8,640 nucleotides of DNA, from positions 1 through 8,640 of the forward strand of contig CASBQJ010000047.1 of assembly GCA_949127705.1 (NCBI GenBank), read 5' to 3'. Position numbers and translations under genes: made by a program. The notes under the pieces are model-generated. The model was not told the origin of the DNA. It did not search any database and saw nothing but the letters and a program-made list of their open reading frames with translations. The stretch comes from Synechococcales cyanobacterium PMM_0085 (lineage in GTDB: Bacteria; Cyanobacteriota; Cyanobacteriia; Elainellales; Elainellaceae). Of this stretch, positions 1 through 6,247 are shown piece after piece. Positions within the stretch are counted from its first letter, which is position 1; each line of letters begins with the position of its first letter.

Positions 1-2283
1 GCGGTTCTCAGAGGGCGGGTTTGGCGCAGCAATCGGTTCACGTTCAATGGGTGCCACTGGCTCAGGTGGCGATGCGTCCGGCGTGGAGGGTATTGCATCT
101 GGAGGAGACTGACGCAAGGCTCCGCGCACTTTGCCGGGTGACGGTTCGGCAGGCTCCAACGCCCGCCCGGATGGAGTGGTGGACGGTGAACTGTCGCGCT
201 GGGCGTCTGGGGATGCCGTGCGAGGGCTATCTGAATTCTCGTCTTGAGTCCGATCTGCCGCCCCAACCGTGACCTTGCGAGGTTTGACTCGCTCAGCTTG
301 AATGCTGCCTTTGCGACTACGCCGCAGGTTGGGCTGTGGAAATTGCTCTACTGGTAGCCCCTCGGTGGCGTCAGCCATAAAGTTGCGCCAAATTAAGGCG
401 GCGGTGCTGCTGGCTCCGCGCGTGGGGCGGTTGTTGTCATTGCCCAACCAGATGCCAGTGACCATTTGGGGAATGAAGCCAACAAACCACAGGTCTCGCT
501 TGGCGTCGGTGGTACCCGTTTTGCCTGCTACCGGGCGACCACGCAGAGCTGCATTGCCCCCAGTGCCGTCGGTGACGACACCCCGCAACATCCAGGCCAT
601 AATGTCGGCGCTGTCTTGATCAACCGCGCGCTCTGGCTTGAAGTCAGATTGGTAAATTACCTTGCCAAAGCGATCGCTAATTTTAACGATGCCGTGGGGT
701 TCGACGTGGTTGCCTCGGGCGGCCAGGGTGCCATAGGCGCTGGTCAATTCCAACAGGTTTACTTCTAATGTGCCCAGCGCTAGGGAGTACGCGGGCAGCA
801 GCTGAGACGTGATGCCCATTCGCTTGGCCATGTCCATGACGGGCTGAAACCCAGTATCAATCAGCACTTTAACGGATATAACGTTGATTGAGTTAATCAG
901 CGCGTCACGCATGGACAAGTTGCCCCGGTGTTTGGGGCTATAGTTTTTGACTTCATAGCCATCGACGACAAACTTGGAATCTAGATAGGGTTTGTATGGC
1001 GATAGCCCGGCGGCGATCGCCGTCGTATACACAAATGCCTTAAACGTAGAACCGGGCTGCCGTTGAGCCTGGGTGGCGCGGTTGAACTGCCCCGCCAACG
1101 CCTCCTTTCCCCCCACCATGGCTTTAATCTCGCCAGTGCGTGGGTCAATTGAAACCAGGGCGGCCTGAGAAAAGCGCTGTGCCCTGCCGTATTTTTCTAC
1201 GCCTTGAGTAATGGTCTGCTGGGCTTCGCTTTGCAGCTTAGGGTCAAGGGTCGTCTCCACCGTTAGCCCGCCCAACTCTAAGACTTCGGCACTGACATAC
1301 TTAGGCAGCGCTTGCTGCACATAGGACGTGAAATAAGGGGTGCCGCTGTCGAGGTTACGCGGTTGGCTAGGCTTAAGGGCAATCGGAGCTGCGATCGCTG
1401 CCGCTTTTTCGGCTTCAGTAATATAGCCAGCTTCAACCATCCGCGCCAGCACCACATCTCGACGCTGGGTAGCCAAGTCTAAGTTGACCAAGGGAGAAAA
1501 CTCGCTTGGAGCCGGAGCTAACCCTGCAATCATCGCAATTTCGGGCAGGGTCAGCTGATCGGCAGACTTGCTGAAGTAAATCCAGGCAGCATCACCAACG
1601 CCGTAGGCACCCGAACCCAAATACACCAGATTTAAGTAGCGCTCTAGAATCTGCTTTTTGGTTAATTCCTGCTCCATTTTGTTGGCCAGCAGGGCTTCAC
1701 GCAGCTTGCGATCAAAGGTGCGCTCTTGACCCAAAAACACAATCCGTGTCACTTGTTGGGTGATGGTGCTTGCCCCTTCAACTACTTCTCCGGCCATCAC
1801 GTTGGCTAATGTGGCGCGGGCGATCGCCTGATAATCAACGCCGCCATGCTGATAAAAGTTTTTGTCTTCCGATGCAACAAACGCCTTGATCAACAGCGGC
1901 GGAATTGCGTCAATCGTTAGCTTTTCGCGAGTGGCTGGCCCGAGCTGCTGCAAAATTGAGCCATCGACTGCTTTAATCGTCAGCGATCCATCTCGCTCGT
2001 ACCGCAGCGCATCTTGAGGGTCGGGCAACGTGCTTTGAATTTGCCGAATGCTCACATAACCGGCGCTACCGACACCGCCAATGCCAGCTAACGCGGCCAC
2101 CGCCACCCAGGCATACCACTTGCGATACAGCGGCGTAAACGGTTGAGGGGACGGCGGACTAGGCTGTTCTACAGCGTCTCCCTGTTCTTGAACGCTGGGA
2201 CTAGCTTGTTCGTTTAGCTGCTGCGCTTGATTACTATCACCAGCTTTAACTAGCGAATGGAATCGTGCAAAAAAACCAGTCAC
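1..2283 (-). CDS. Class A penicillin-binding protein (PBP1A-like transglycosylase/transpeptidase), 3' end cut by window edge
   Basis: A single open frame of 761 codons reads leftward from a GTG and leaves the window without a stop. It polymerises glycan strands from lipid II and cross-links peptides on the outer face of the inner membrane. Visible order: cytosolic Pro/Ser/Gln-rich tail (1-56); one membrane segment (about 57-78, YAWVAVAALAG...); glycosyltransferase-51 domain with ASEDKNFYQHGGVD (catalytic Glu139), EGASTITQQVTR (169-180), RKLREALLANKMEQELTKKQ and the following ILERYLN; then a transpeptidase domain with all three penicillin-fold motifs, GSTFK (nucleophile Ser412, Lys415), SIN (465-467) and KTGT (588-591). 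After about residue 650 comes a Pro/Ser/Thr-rich tail of over 100 residues, probably disordered periplasmic sequence. All catalytic motifs are intact. GTG was chosen because GGGAGGA lies 5 nt upstream. Cyanobacteria carry several class A PBPs, so which paralogue this is remains open. Confidence 0.95.
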   Translation of the reverse strand, partial: MTGFFARFHSLVKAGDSNQAQQLNEQASPSVQEQGDAVEQPSPPSPQPFTPLYRKWYAWVAVAALAGIGGVGSAGYVSIRQIQSTLPDPQDALRYERDGSLTIKAVDGSILQQLGPATREKLTIDAIPPLLIKAFVASEDKNFYQHGGVDYQAIARATLANVMAGEVVEGASTITQQVTRIVFLGQERTFDRKLREALLANKMEQELTKKQILERYLNLVYLGSGAYGVGDAAWIYFSKSADQLTLPEIAMIAGLAPAPSEFSPLVNLDLATQRRDVVLARMVEAGYITEAEKAAAIAAPIALKPSQPRNLDSGTPYFTSYVQQALPKYVSAEVLELGGLTVETTLDPKLQSEAQQTITQGVEKYGRAQRFSQAALVSIDPRTGEIKAMVGGKEALAGQFNRATQAQRQPGSTFKAFVYTTAIAAGLSPYKPYLDSKFVVDGYEVKNYSPKHRGNLSMRDALINSINVISVKVLIDTGFQPVMDMAKRMGITSQLLPAYSLALGTLEVNLLELTSAYGTLAARGNHVEPHGIVKISDRFGKVIYQSDFKPERAVDQDSADIMAWMLRGVVTDGTGGNAALRGRPVAGKTGTTDAKRDLWFVGFIPQMVTGIWLGNDNNRPTRGASSTAALIWRNFMADATEGLPVEQFPQPNLRRSRKGSIQAERVKPRKVTVGAADRTQDENSDSPRTASPDAQRDSSPSTTPSGRALEPAEPSPGKVRGALRQSPPDAIPSTPDASPPEPVAPIEREPIAAPNPPSENR

Positions 2284-2288
2284 GTCTG

Positions 2289-2295
2289 TCCTCCC
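2289..2295 (-). promoter_or_regulatory. Shine-Dalgarno of the class A PBP gene
   Basis: On the minus strand GGGAGGA ends 5 nt before the GTG at 2283-2281. It is nearly a full anti-16S match at good spacing and it decides in favour of the GTG start. Confidence 0.75.
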
Positions 2296-2441
2296 ACACC
2301 ATAAACCGAACCAACGTTGCAGTCTGCTTGATCAAGCTGATTATTTTTTAGCAAAGCTTAATTAAACGGCAGAGTTCTCATCCTAGGTAATGTAGCCAGA
2401 TCACGCCACGTAGAACCGATTGTAGACATCCCCACAAGACT

Positions 2442-2587
2442 CTACGAACCCATAAACTCCCGGTATTCAACCTGTTCCAAAAAGGCGTGGGCTGCGACCT
2501 GACTGCGCCAGGAAATAATCCGTACAGGAGGTCTAATTCAGTTGGTAAGCGTTCTTACCCTAGATGCATCGCTTCGATCTGCGCCAT
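2442..2587 (-). pseudogene. Possible decayed small protein gene (two fragments in different frames)
   Basis: Reading leftward, ATG at 2587 gives MAQIEAMHLG and then TAA (2557-2555). The neighbouring frame, after a TGA at 2540-2538, stays open for 31 codons to a TAG at 2444-2442 and reads like real protein, including VRIISWRSQVAAHAFLEQ followed by VEYREFMGS. The second fragment has no start codon or Shine-Dalgarno. One explanation is a short gene broken by a frameshift and a stop; the other is chance open sequence. I do not recognise a family. Confidence is low. Confidence 0.25.
2545..2558. promoter_or_regulatory. GTA-N8-TAC motif (NtcA consensus match, role doubtful)
   Basis: GTAAGCGTTCTTAC is an exact match to the GTA-N8-TAC consensus of NtcA and sits in a 16-bp inverted repeat (GGTAAG, 4-nt loop, CTTACC, 2544-2559). 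On neither strand is there a TAN3T box 20-24 nt further on. The downstream gene on the minus strand is the PBP gene, 262 nt away. The six fixed bases occur by chance about once in 4 kb, so this may be coincidence. Confidence 0.25.
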
Positions 2588-2658
2588 TTCTAGGAGGACT
2601 TCCCATCTGCGGAAGAACCCACAGAAAAGCTTAACTCATATTGACATGACTTGAGCGT

Positions 2659-3129
2659 TCATGATGTCGGGCGATCGCCCGACAGGCCAAACTCTTGCAG
2701 GGCGGGGACAAAGTTATGGTTTTCGTGGTTAGAGCGGCTGAGCTTAATTAAAGCAAACCGCTGGAGTGGCCGCAGGCTAGCCCATTGCTCCAGGTTCAGC
2801 GCCATCTCAGCGGTTTGAGCCATGGCCTGGACGCTTTCGGGAATGGTAGCCACCGCTTGCCAGTCGGGGTGGGGGTCAATCGGTAGGCTGGCAGGGCGAT
2901 CGCCGCCATACTGAGCCACTAACTCATGCAACCTAGTGCGATAGACCTGTTGCTCATCATCAGCCTCACAGGGCAAGTTTACCAGCGCGGTGCGCTCCGA
3001 TAGGGTAAAGCGGTTCCAATCGACCAGTTTGAGCTTCACGCCACAGTGGTCTAGGTTGTAGCGCACCTGCATCGGGATACAGCGCAACGAGTCAGCAAAT
3101 TCGACTTCAAAATGAAACAAATGTGGCAT
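2659..3129 (-). CDS. narM: NarM, nitrate reductase-associated protein
   Basis: The 156-residue product matches what I know of the cyanobacterial nitrate reductase-associated family: N-terminal FHFEVEFADSLRCIPMQVRY (residues 5-24), then GVKLKL (30-35), W38, a conserved-looking LPC (52-54), LEQW (113-116), RFALIKL (124-130), HENHNF (135-140) and QEFGL near the end. In cyanobacteria NarM is needed for active ferredoxin-dependent nitrate reductase (NarB) and is thought to act as an assembly or maturation factor in the cytosol. The length fits the family. The frame could extend upstream to a TTG at 3183, adding 18 residues, but that TTG lacks a Shine-Dalgarno and the extra residues do not look like the family, so ATG 3129 is preferred even though it too lacks a clear Shine-Dalgarno. 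The gene is divergent from the TAXI gene. No narB, nirA or nitrate transporter gene is in the window. Confidence 0.88.
   Translation of the reverse strand: MPHLFHFEVEFADSLRCIPMQVRYNLDHCGVKLKLVDWNRFTLSERTALVNLPCEADDEQQVYRTRLHELVAQYGGDRPASLPIDPHPDWQAVATIPESVQAMAQTAEMALNLEQWASLRPLQRFALIKLSRSNHENHNFVPALQEFGLSGDRPTS
2665..2684. repeat. 20-bp perfect palindrome with HIP1 core, inside narM 3' end
   Basis: TGTCGGGCGATCGCCCGACA is a perfect palindrome centred on a HIP1 octamer (2671-2678). It begins 3 bp inside the narM stop codon and encodes part of the final LSGDRPTS. In RNA it could fold as a GC-rich stem, but there is no adjacent T-run, so a terminator role is not supported. Confidence 0.7.
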
Positions 3130-3204
3130 AGACGGGCGACACAACGCTAAGGCGCTGGAACTGAAAGATATTTTTTTGATCAAGAAGGATTGCTTTAGAA
3201 GCGC

Positions 3205-3228
3205 AATTATCTCATTATCTATTTATCT
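3205..3228. repeat. Three tandem 8-bp units (xxTTATCT) in the narM/TAXI divergent region
   Basis: AATTATCT, CATTATCT and ATTTATCT follow each other with an exact 8-bp period (TTATCT at 3207, 3215 and 3223). Read on the minus strand they give repeated AGATAA blocks, which also resemble -10 boxes pointing toward narM. They could be binding-site copies, the narM promoter, or a slippage repeat. Confidence 0.55.
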
Positions 3229-3230
3229 AT

Positions 3231-3263
3231 TTTAAGATCTTAAATTTTTAAGATCTTAAAAAT
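3231..3263. promoter_or_regulatory. Paired AT-rich palindromes, possible operator
   Basis: The 14-bp palindrome TTTAAGATCTTAAA occurs at 3231-3244 and again at 3247-3260. The second is part of a perfect 20-bp palindrome, ATTTTTAAGATCTTAAAAAT (3244-3263). The centres are 16 bp apart. The location, between two divergent genes and next to the octamer repeats, fits binding of a dimeric regulator. A bidirectional terminator is unlikely because both flanking genes start here rather than end. The regulator is unknown. Confidence 0.45.
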
Positions 3264-3306
3264 CGATCGTTCGCAGCTGGCTTCAGCGAATCAGGGAACC
3301 TGTGCA

Positions 3307-3332
3307 GGCATCAGTCGCCAATAGCTGATGCC
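3307..3332 (+). promoter_or_regulatory. Hairpin upstream of the TAXI gene
   Basis: GGCATCAG (3307-3314) and CTGATGCC (3325-3332) form a perfect 8-bp stem with a 10-nt loop, ending 48 nt before the TAXI start codon. It may be an operator or a 5'-leader structure. No T-run follows. It overlaps the direct repeat at 3317-3340. Confidence 0.4.
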
Positions 3333-3340
3333 AATATCTG
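3317..3340. repeat. Direct repeat GCCAATA-N-CTG, two copies
   Basis: GCCAATAGCTG (3317-3327) and GCCAATATCTG (3330-3340) match at 10 of 11 positions with a 13-bp period, just upstream of the TAXI gene. They could be tandem regulator half-sites. The overlap with the hairpin arm means some of the similarity may be a by-product of one structure. Confidence 0.4.
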
Positions 3341-3380
3341 AAAAATTGAAACCATCCCTGATTGAGAGGTAAACGCGTCA

Positions 3381-4688
3381 ATGCAGAGTAAATTTGCGCT
3401 TCCGGTTGTGGCATTGAGTATTGTGGGGGCGATCGCCTTCTCGGTGCAGTGGGTACAGGAGCAGCGCCATGTCCATTACCTAACGATTGCGACAGGCGGC
3501 AAAGACGGAGAGTACTACGCCTTTGCCCGAGCCTTGGCCAGCGTGGTGGCTCAGCACGAACCCAAGATTCAGATCACCGTGCTGGAGTCAGAAGGGGCGA
3601 CCCAAAATGTGCAAATGCTGGCTCAAGGAACAGCACAGTTGGGCATTATTCAAAGCGATAGTGCGGTAGTGCCATCGGTGAGGGCGATCGCCTACCTATT
3701 TCCAGAAGTATTTCACCTGATGGTGCCTGCTAACTCCAAGATCAGGCAAGTGAGCGATTTACAAGGAAAGCGAGTCGCCCTCATGCCCAAAGGCAGTGGC
3801 TCCTACACCTTGTTTACCCCCCTGCGCGAACATTACGGGCTAGCAGAAACCGACCTGAAGTCGCTGCCAATGTCTCCCCCCGATGCCTATGCTGCTTTCA
3901 AAGCAGGTCAGGTCGATGCGCTATTTCGCGTCATCGCGTTGGGCAGTCCCTCCATTCGAACGCTATTGCAAACAACGGGTGGCAGACTCATTCCAATTGA
4001 CCAGGCACAGTCGCTGCGGCTGTCCCTCCCTTACCTAGAGGCCAGCACCATTCCTAAAGGCACCTACGACGGAGCCAATCCCATACCGCCCGAAGACTTA
4101 CCTGTAGTGGGCGTGCGCGCTGTTTTAGTCACCCACGCGGCGATCGATCCAACGGTAGTGAGACAAATTACTGAGACTTTATTTGAATTTCGCAATGAGC
4201 TGGTGACGCTCTATCCTCGAGCCGCCCTGATTCGCTTGCCCGAATCGAGCATCAACTTAGGACTGCCGCTGCATACAGGCGCAAAAGCCTACTACGACGA
4301 AGACCGCCCTAACTTTTTGATGGTCTATTCGGATGCTTTAGGGCTATTGCTATCCATCGCCATTTTGACCGCTTCAGGGGGCTGGCAACTGCGCCAATGG
4401 TTAATCGAGCGCCAGAAAAATCGGGCAGATCTGTACAACCTTAAAATTCTAGAACTGATGAATCAGGTTCCCGAAGCTAAAGATTTGGCAAAATTACAGG
4501 CGATTCGCAATCAGCTATTTGAAATCTTTAGTACGGTTGTGATCGACTTAGATCAAGATCGAATTTCACCTGAATCGTTTCAGTCATTTACATTTCCTTG
4601 GGACGTTGCAATCAGCACAATTCGCCATCAAGAAATGCTGCTCATGGGATCTCAGGCTCAAGCTGCTCATCCTCCAGAAGTAGCTTGA
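3381..4688 (+). CDS. TAXI-family (TRAP-associated) substrate-binding protein with C-terminal membrane anchor and cytosolic module
   Basis: The 435-residue product begins with a hydrophobic segment (about 5-24) acting as signal sequence or anchor. A TAXI periplasmic binding domain follows (about 33-310), opening with YLTIATGGKDGEYYAFARAL and containing QGTAQLGIIQSDSAV and the stretch VSDLQGKRVALMPKGSGSY. A second membrane helix lies at about 316-336 (LGLLLSIAILTASGGW) and is followed by about 100 mostly helical, charged residues ending in FQSFTFPWDVAISTIRHQEM. TAXI proteins usually deliver substrates to a fused DctQM-type TRAP permease. No permease is in this window, and the tail would lie in the cytosol. 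ATG 3381 has GAGAGG 11 nt upstream. Membership in the TAXI family is firm. The ligand is not predictable here; whether it is a transporter subunit or a sensor is open. It is co-directional with urtA, but a separate urtA promoter lies between them. Confidence 0.85.
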   Translation: MQSKFALPVVALSIVGAIAFSVQWVQEQRHVHYLTIATGGKDGEYYAFARALASVVAQHEPKIQITVLESEGATQNVQMLAQGTAQLGIIQSDSAVVPSVRAIAYLFPEVFHLMVPANSKIRQVSDLQGKRVALMPKGSGSYTLFTPLREHYGLAETDLKSLPMSPPDAYAAFKAGQVDALFRVIALGSPSIRTLLQTTGGRLIPIDQAQSLRLSLPYLEASTIPKGTYDGANPIPPEDLPVVGVRAVLVTHAAIDPTVVRQITETLFEFRNELVTLYPRAALIRLPESSINLGLPLHTGAKAYYDEDRPNFLMVYSDALGLLLSIAILTASGGWQLRQWLIERQKNRADLYNLKILELMNQVPEAKDLAKLQAIRNQLFEIFSTVVIDLDQDRISPESFQSFTFPWDVAISTIRHQEMLLMGSQAQAAHPPEVA

Positions 4689-4771
4689 ACCGTCTGGCAG
4701 CGGTAGCCGCCTCGAACCGTCCCTAAATTTCGGTGTTTTTACTGTTACAAAAACTTAAAACTTCGCACTTT

Positions 4772-4813
4772 GTATAACAGGACACATTTATGTGTCAATC
4801 TCAAGCATAATAT
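4772..4813 (+). promoter_or_regulatory. NtcA-type promoter of urtA
   Basis: GTA (4772-4774), N8, CAC (4783-4785) is one base off GTA-N8-TAC. Exactly 22 nt later comes TAATAT (4808-4813), a TAN3T -10 box. This is the class II layout of NtcA-activated cyanobacterial promoters (site near -41.5, 20-24 nt to the -10). It predicts transcription starting near 4820 and a leader of about 54 nt. Urea transport genes are known NtcA targets in other cyanobacteria. The assignment here is by pattern only. Confidence 0.6.
4781..4796. repeat. Inverted repeat overlapping the NtcA half-site
   Basis: GACACAT (4781-4787) and ATGTGTC (4790-4796) are perfect 7-bp arms separated by TT. The left arm covers the imperfect distal half of the NtcA site, and the whole repeat lies between that site and the -10. 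It may be an operator for a second regulator competing or cooperating with NtcA. Confidence 0.4.
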
Positions 4814-4873
4814 CTCAGCGTAGTGTGACTTTTTTAGATCGTTTCGTCCTCATGAGTGGGGAGAGTGAGTGTC

Positions 4874-6208
4874 ATGACAAGGTTATTTGGTCGTCGTAAG
4901 TTTATGGTGTATGGCTCCGCCGCTTTGGGAGCCAGCATGTTGCTCAAAGCCTGTGCCTCGCCCAGTGCCCCTACTGATCCAGCGGCATCGCCCGCAGACG
5001 GATCTCCTGCAGCGTCCCCTGCTGCTAGTGGAGACACCATCAAGGTGGGTATTCTTCACTCCCTTAGCGGCACCATGGCCATCTCTGAAAAGAGCGTGGT
5101 AGATTCGACCCAGCTGGCGATCGATGAGATCAACACAGCGGGCGGCATCATGGGCAAGCAAATCGAGGCCATTGTAGAAGACGGTGCGTCAGACTGGCCT
5201 ACCTTTGCTGAAAAAGCGAAGAAATTGATCGAGCAAGACGAGGTTGTTGTGGTCTTTGGCTGCTGGACTTCTTCCAGCCGCAAAGCGGTTCTTCCCGTGT
5301 TTGAAGAGAAGAACCACATGCTCTATTACCCGGTTCAGTACGAAGGTCAAGAATGTTCTAAGAACATTTTCTACACCGGTGCCGCACCCAACCAGCAAAT
5401 CGAACCCTCGGTGGACTGGTTGCTCGAAAACAAGGGCAAAGATTTTTTCTTAGTTGGCTCTGACTACGTCTTCCCTCGCACCGCTAACACCATCATCAAG
5501 GCTCAGCTAGCAGAGAAAGGCGGCAAGACCTTAGGCGAAGACTATCTGCCCTTGGGCAACACGGAAGTTGCGCCCATCATCGCCAAAATTAAGGCGGCTC
5601 TCCCCAACGGCGGTGTGATCTACAACACCCTCAACGGCGACAGCAACGTGGCCTTCTTCAAGCAGATGCAGGGTGCTGGCTTGACAGCCGAGAAATATCC
5701 CACCATGTCGGTGAGTATTGCTGAAGAAGAAGTGCAGGCGATCGGCAAAGACTATTTGCTGAAGCAGTATGCCGCTTGGAACTACTTCATGACAGTAGAA
5801 TCGCCCGAGAACAAGAAGTTCGTGGATGCGTTCAAAGCCAAGTTTGGCGACACTCGCGTCACCAACGACCCGATGGAAGCAGGATACATTTCTGTCAACA
5901 TTTGGAAGCAAGCCGTTGAGAAAGCGGGTGGAGCTGGCACCCCCGCTGACCTAGAGAAAGTGCGGGAAGCCGCGTATGGGCAAGAATTTGCAGCGCCTGA
6001 AGGCCCTGTGAAGATGTTCCCCAACCACCACATTTCCAAAACGGTGCGAATTGGTGAAGTGCGCGATGACGGTCTGTTTGAGATTGTCTATGCGACTCCA
6101 GCCCCTGTAGATCCCATTCCCTGGAACCAATACGTGACAGAGACCAAGGGCTTCTCTTGCGACTGGACGAAGACAGGCGTAGATAACCCCGGCAAGTTCA
6201 AAATCTAG
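4874..6208 (+). CDS. urtA: UrtA, urea ABC transporter substrate-binding lipoprotein
   Basis: The 444-residue protein captures urea in the periplasm and delivers it to UrtB/UrtC. The N-terminus carries twin arginines (R7-R8, GRRKFM), a hydrophobic core (VYGSAALGASMLL) and a lipobox-like LKAC with Cys27; Lys at -2 is atypical in general but usual, from memory, for cyanobacterial UrtA. An Ala/Ser/Pro-rich linker (28-55) leads to the binding domain (56 onward), which has the Leu/Ile/Val-type fold signature IKVGILHSLSGTMAISEKS, then LAIDEINTAGGIMGKQIE, FGCWTSSSRKAVLPVFEE and LLYYP-like MLYYPVQYEGQECSKNIFY. These are hallmarks of the UrtA/FmdD branch. In-frame GTG codons at 4856 and 4865 would add a few residues. 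ATG 4874 is preferred because GGGGAG (4858-4863) sits 10 nt upstream and the protein then starts MTRLFGRRKF, as homologues do. First gene of the urt operon, behind an NtcA-type promoter. Confidence 0.95.
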   Translation: MTRLFGRRKFMVYGSAALGASMLLKACASPSAPTDPAASPADGSPAASPAASGDTIKVGILHSLSGTMAISEKSVVDSTQLAIDEINTAGGIMGKQIEAIVEDGASDWPTFAEKAKKLIEQDEVVVVFGCWTSSSRKAVLPVFEEKNHMLYYPVQYEGQECSKNIFYTGAAPNQQIEPSVDWLLENKGKDFFLVGSDYVFPRTANTIIKAQLAEKGGKTLGEDYLPLGNTEVAPIIAKIKAALPNGGVIYNTLNGDSNVAFFKQMQGAGLTAEKYPTMSVSIAEEEVQAIGKDYLLKQYAAWNYFMTVESPENKKFVDAFKAKFGDTRVTNDPMEAGYISVNIWKQAVEKAGGAGTPADLEKVREAAYGQEFAAPEGPVKMFPNHHISKTVRIGEVRDDGLFEIVYATPAPVDPIPWNQYVTETKGFSCDWTKTGVDNPGKFKI

Positions 6209-6247
6209 GGTTTAAGAGCTAAGGATTAGAAGGCCAGGGACGGAAAC

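Larger units (their letters stand above)
2284..2658. other. Spacer between narM and the PBP gene, no intact gene
   Basis: This 375-bp stretch has no convincing complete ORF. It contains the PBP leader with its Shine-Dalgarno, a 12-bp palindrome GCTTGATCAAGC at 2326-2337, two degenerate minus-strand coding fragments at 2442-2587, a GTA-N8-TAC inverted repeat at 2545-2558 and a weak 6-bp hairpin at 2607-2624. The PBP promoter probably lies here; the AT-rich part around 2340-2365 is the likeliest place, but no clear -35/-10 pair can be named. No T-run terminator is visible after narM. Confidence 0.6.

Noticed and set aside
21..768. Several plus-strand open frames of 83-105 codons opposite the PBP gene
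   Set aside because: They lie antisense to a clearly coding PBP frame with all catalytic motifs, have no family-like content and overlap each other.
2326..2337. 12-bp palindrome GCTTGATCAAGC upstream of the PBP gene
   Set aside because: Short and single; palindromes of this size occur by chance and nothing nearby supports an operator.
2607..2624. Hairpin after narM (CTGTGG/CCGCAG on the minus strand)
   Set aside because: A six-pair stem including one G-U pair and no T-run; not a convincing terminator.
3130..3183. N-terminal extension of narM to a TTG at 3183
   Set aside because: No Shine-Dalgarno precedes the TTG, and the extra 18 residues do not resemble the start of the family; ATG 3129 begins at the expected FHFE segment.
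4687..4721. Direct repeat GAACCGTC at 4687-4694 and 4714-4721
   Set aside because: Two 8-bp copies 27 bp apart, one overlapping a stop codon; too little to distinguish from chance.
4716..4740. Possible terminator after the TAXI gene (ACCG, loop, CGGT, then GTTTTT)
   Set aside because: The stem is only 4 bp with an 11-nt loop, too weak to call despite the short T-run.
4883..6039. Open frames on both strands within urtA
   Set aside because: All are shadows of the urtA reading frame, which has a full-length family match.
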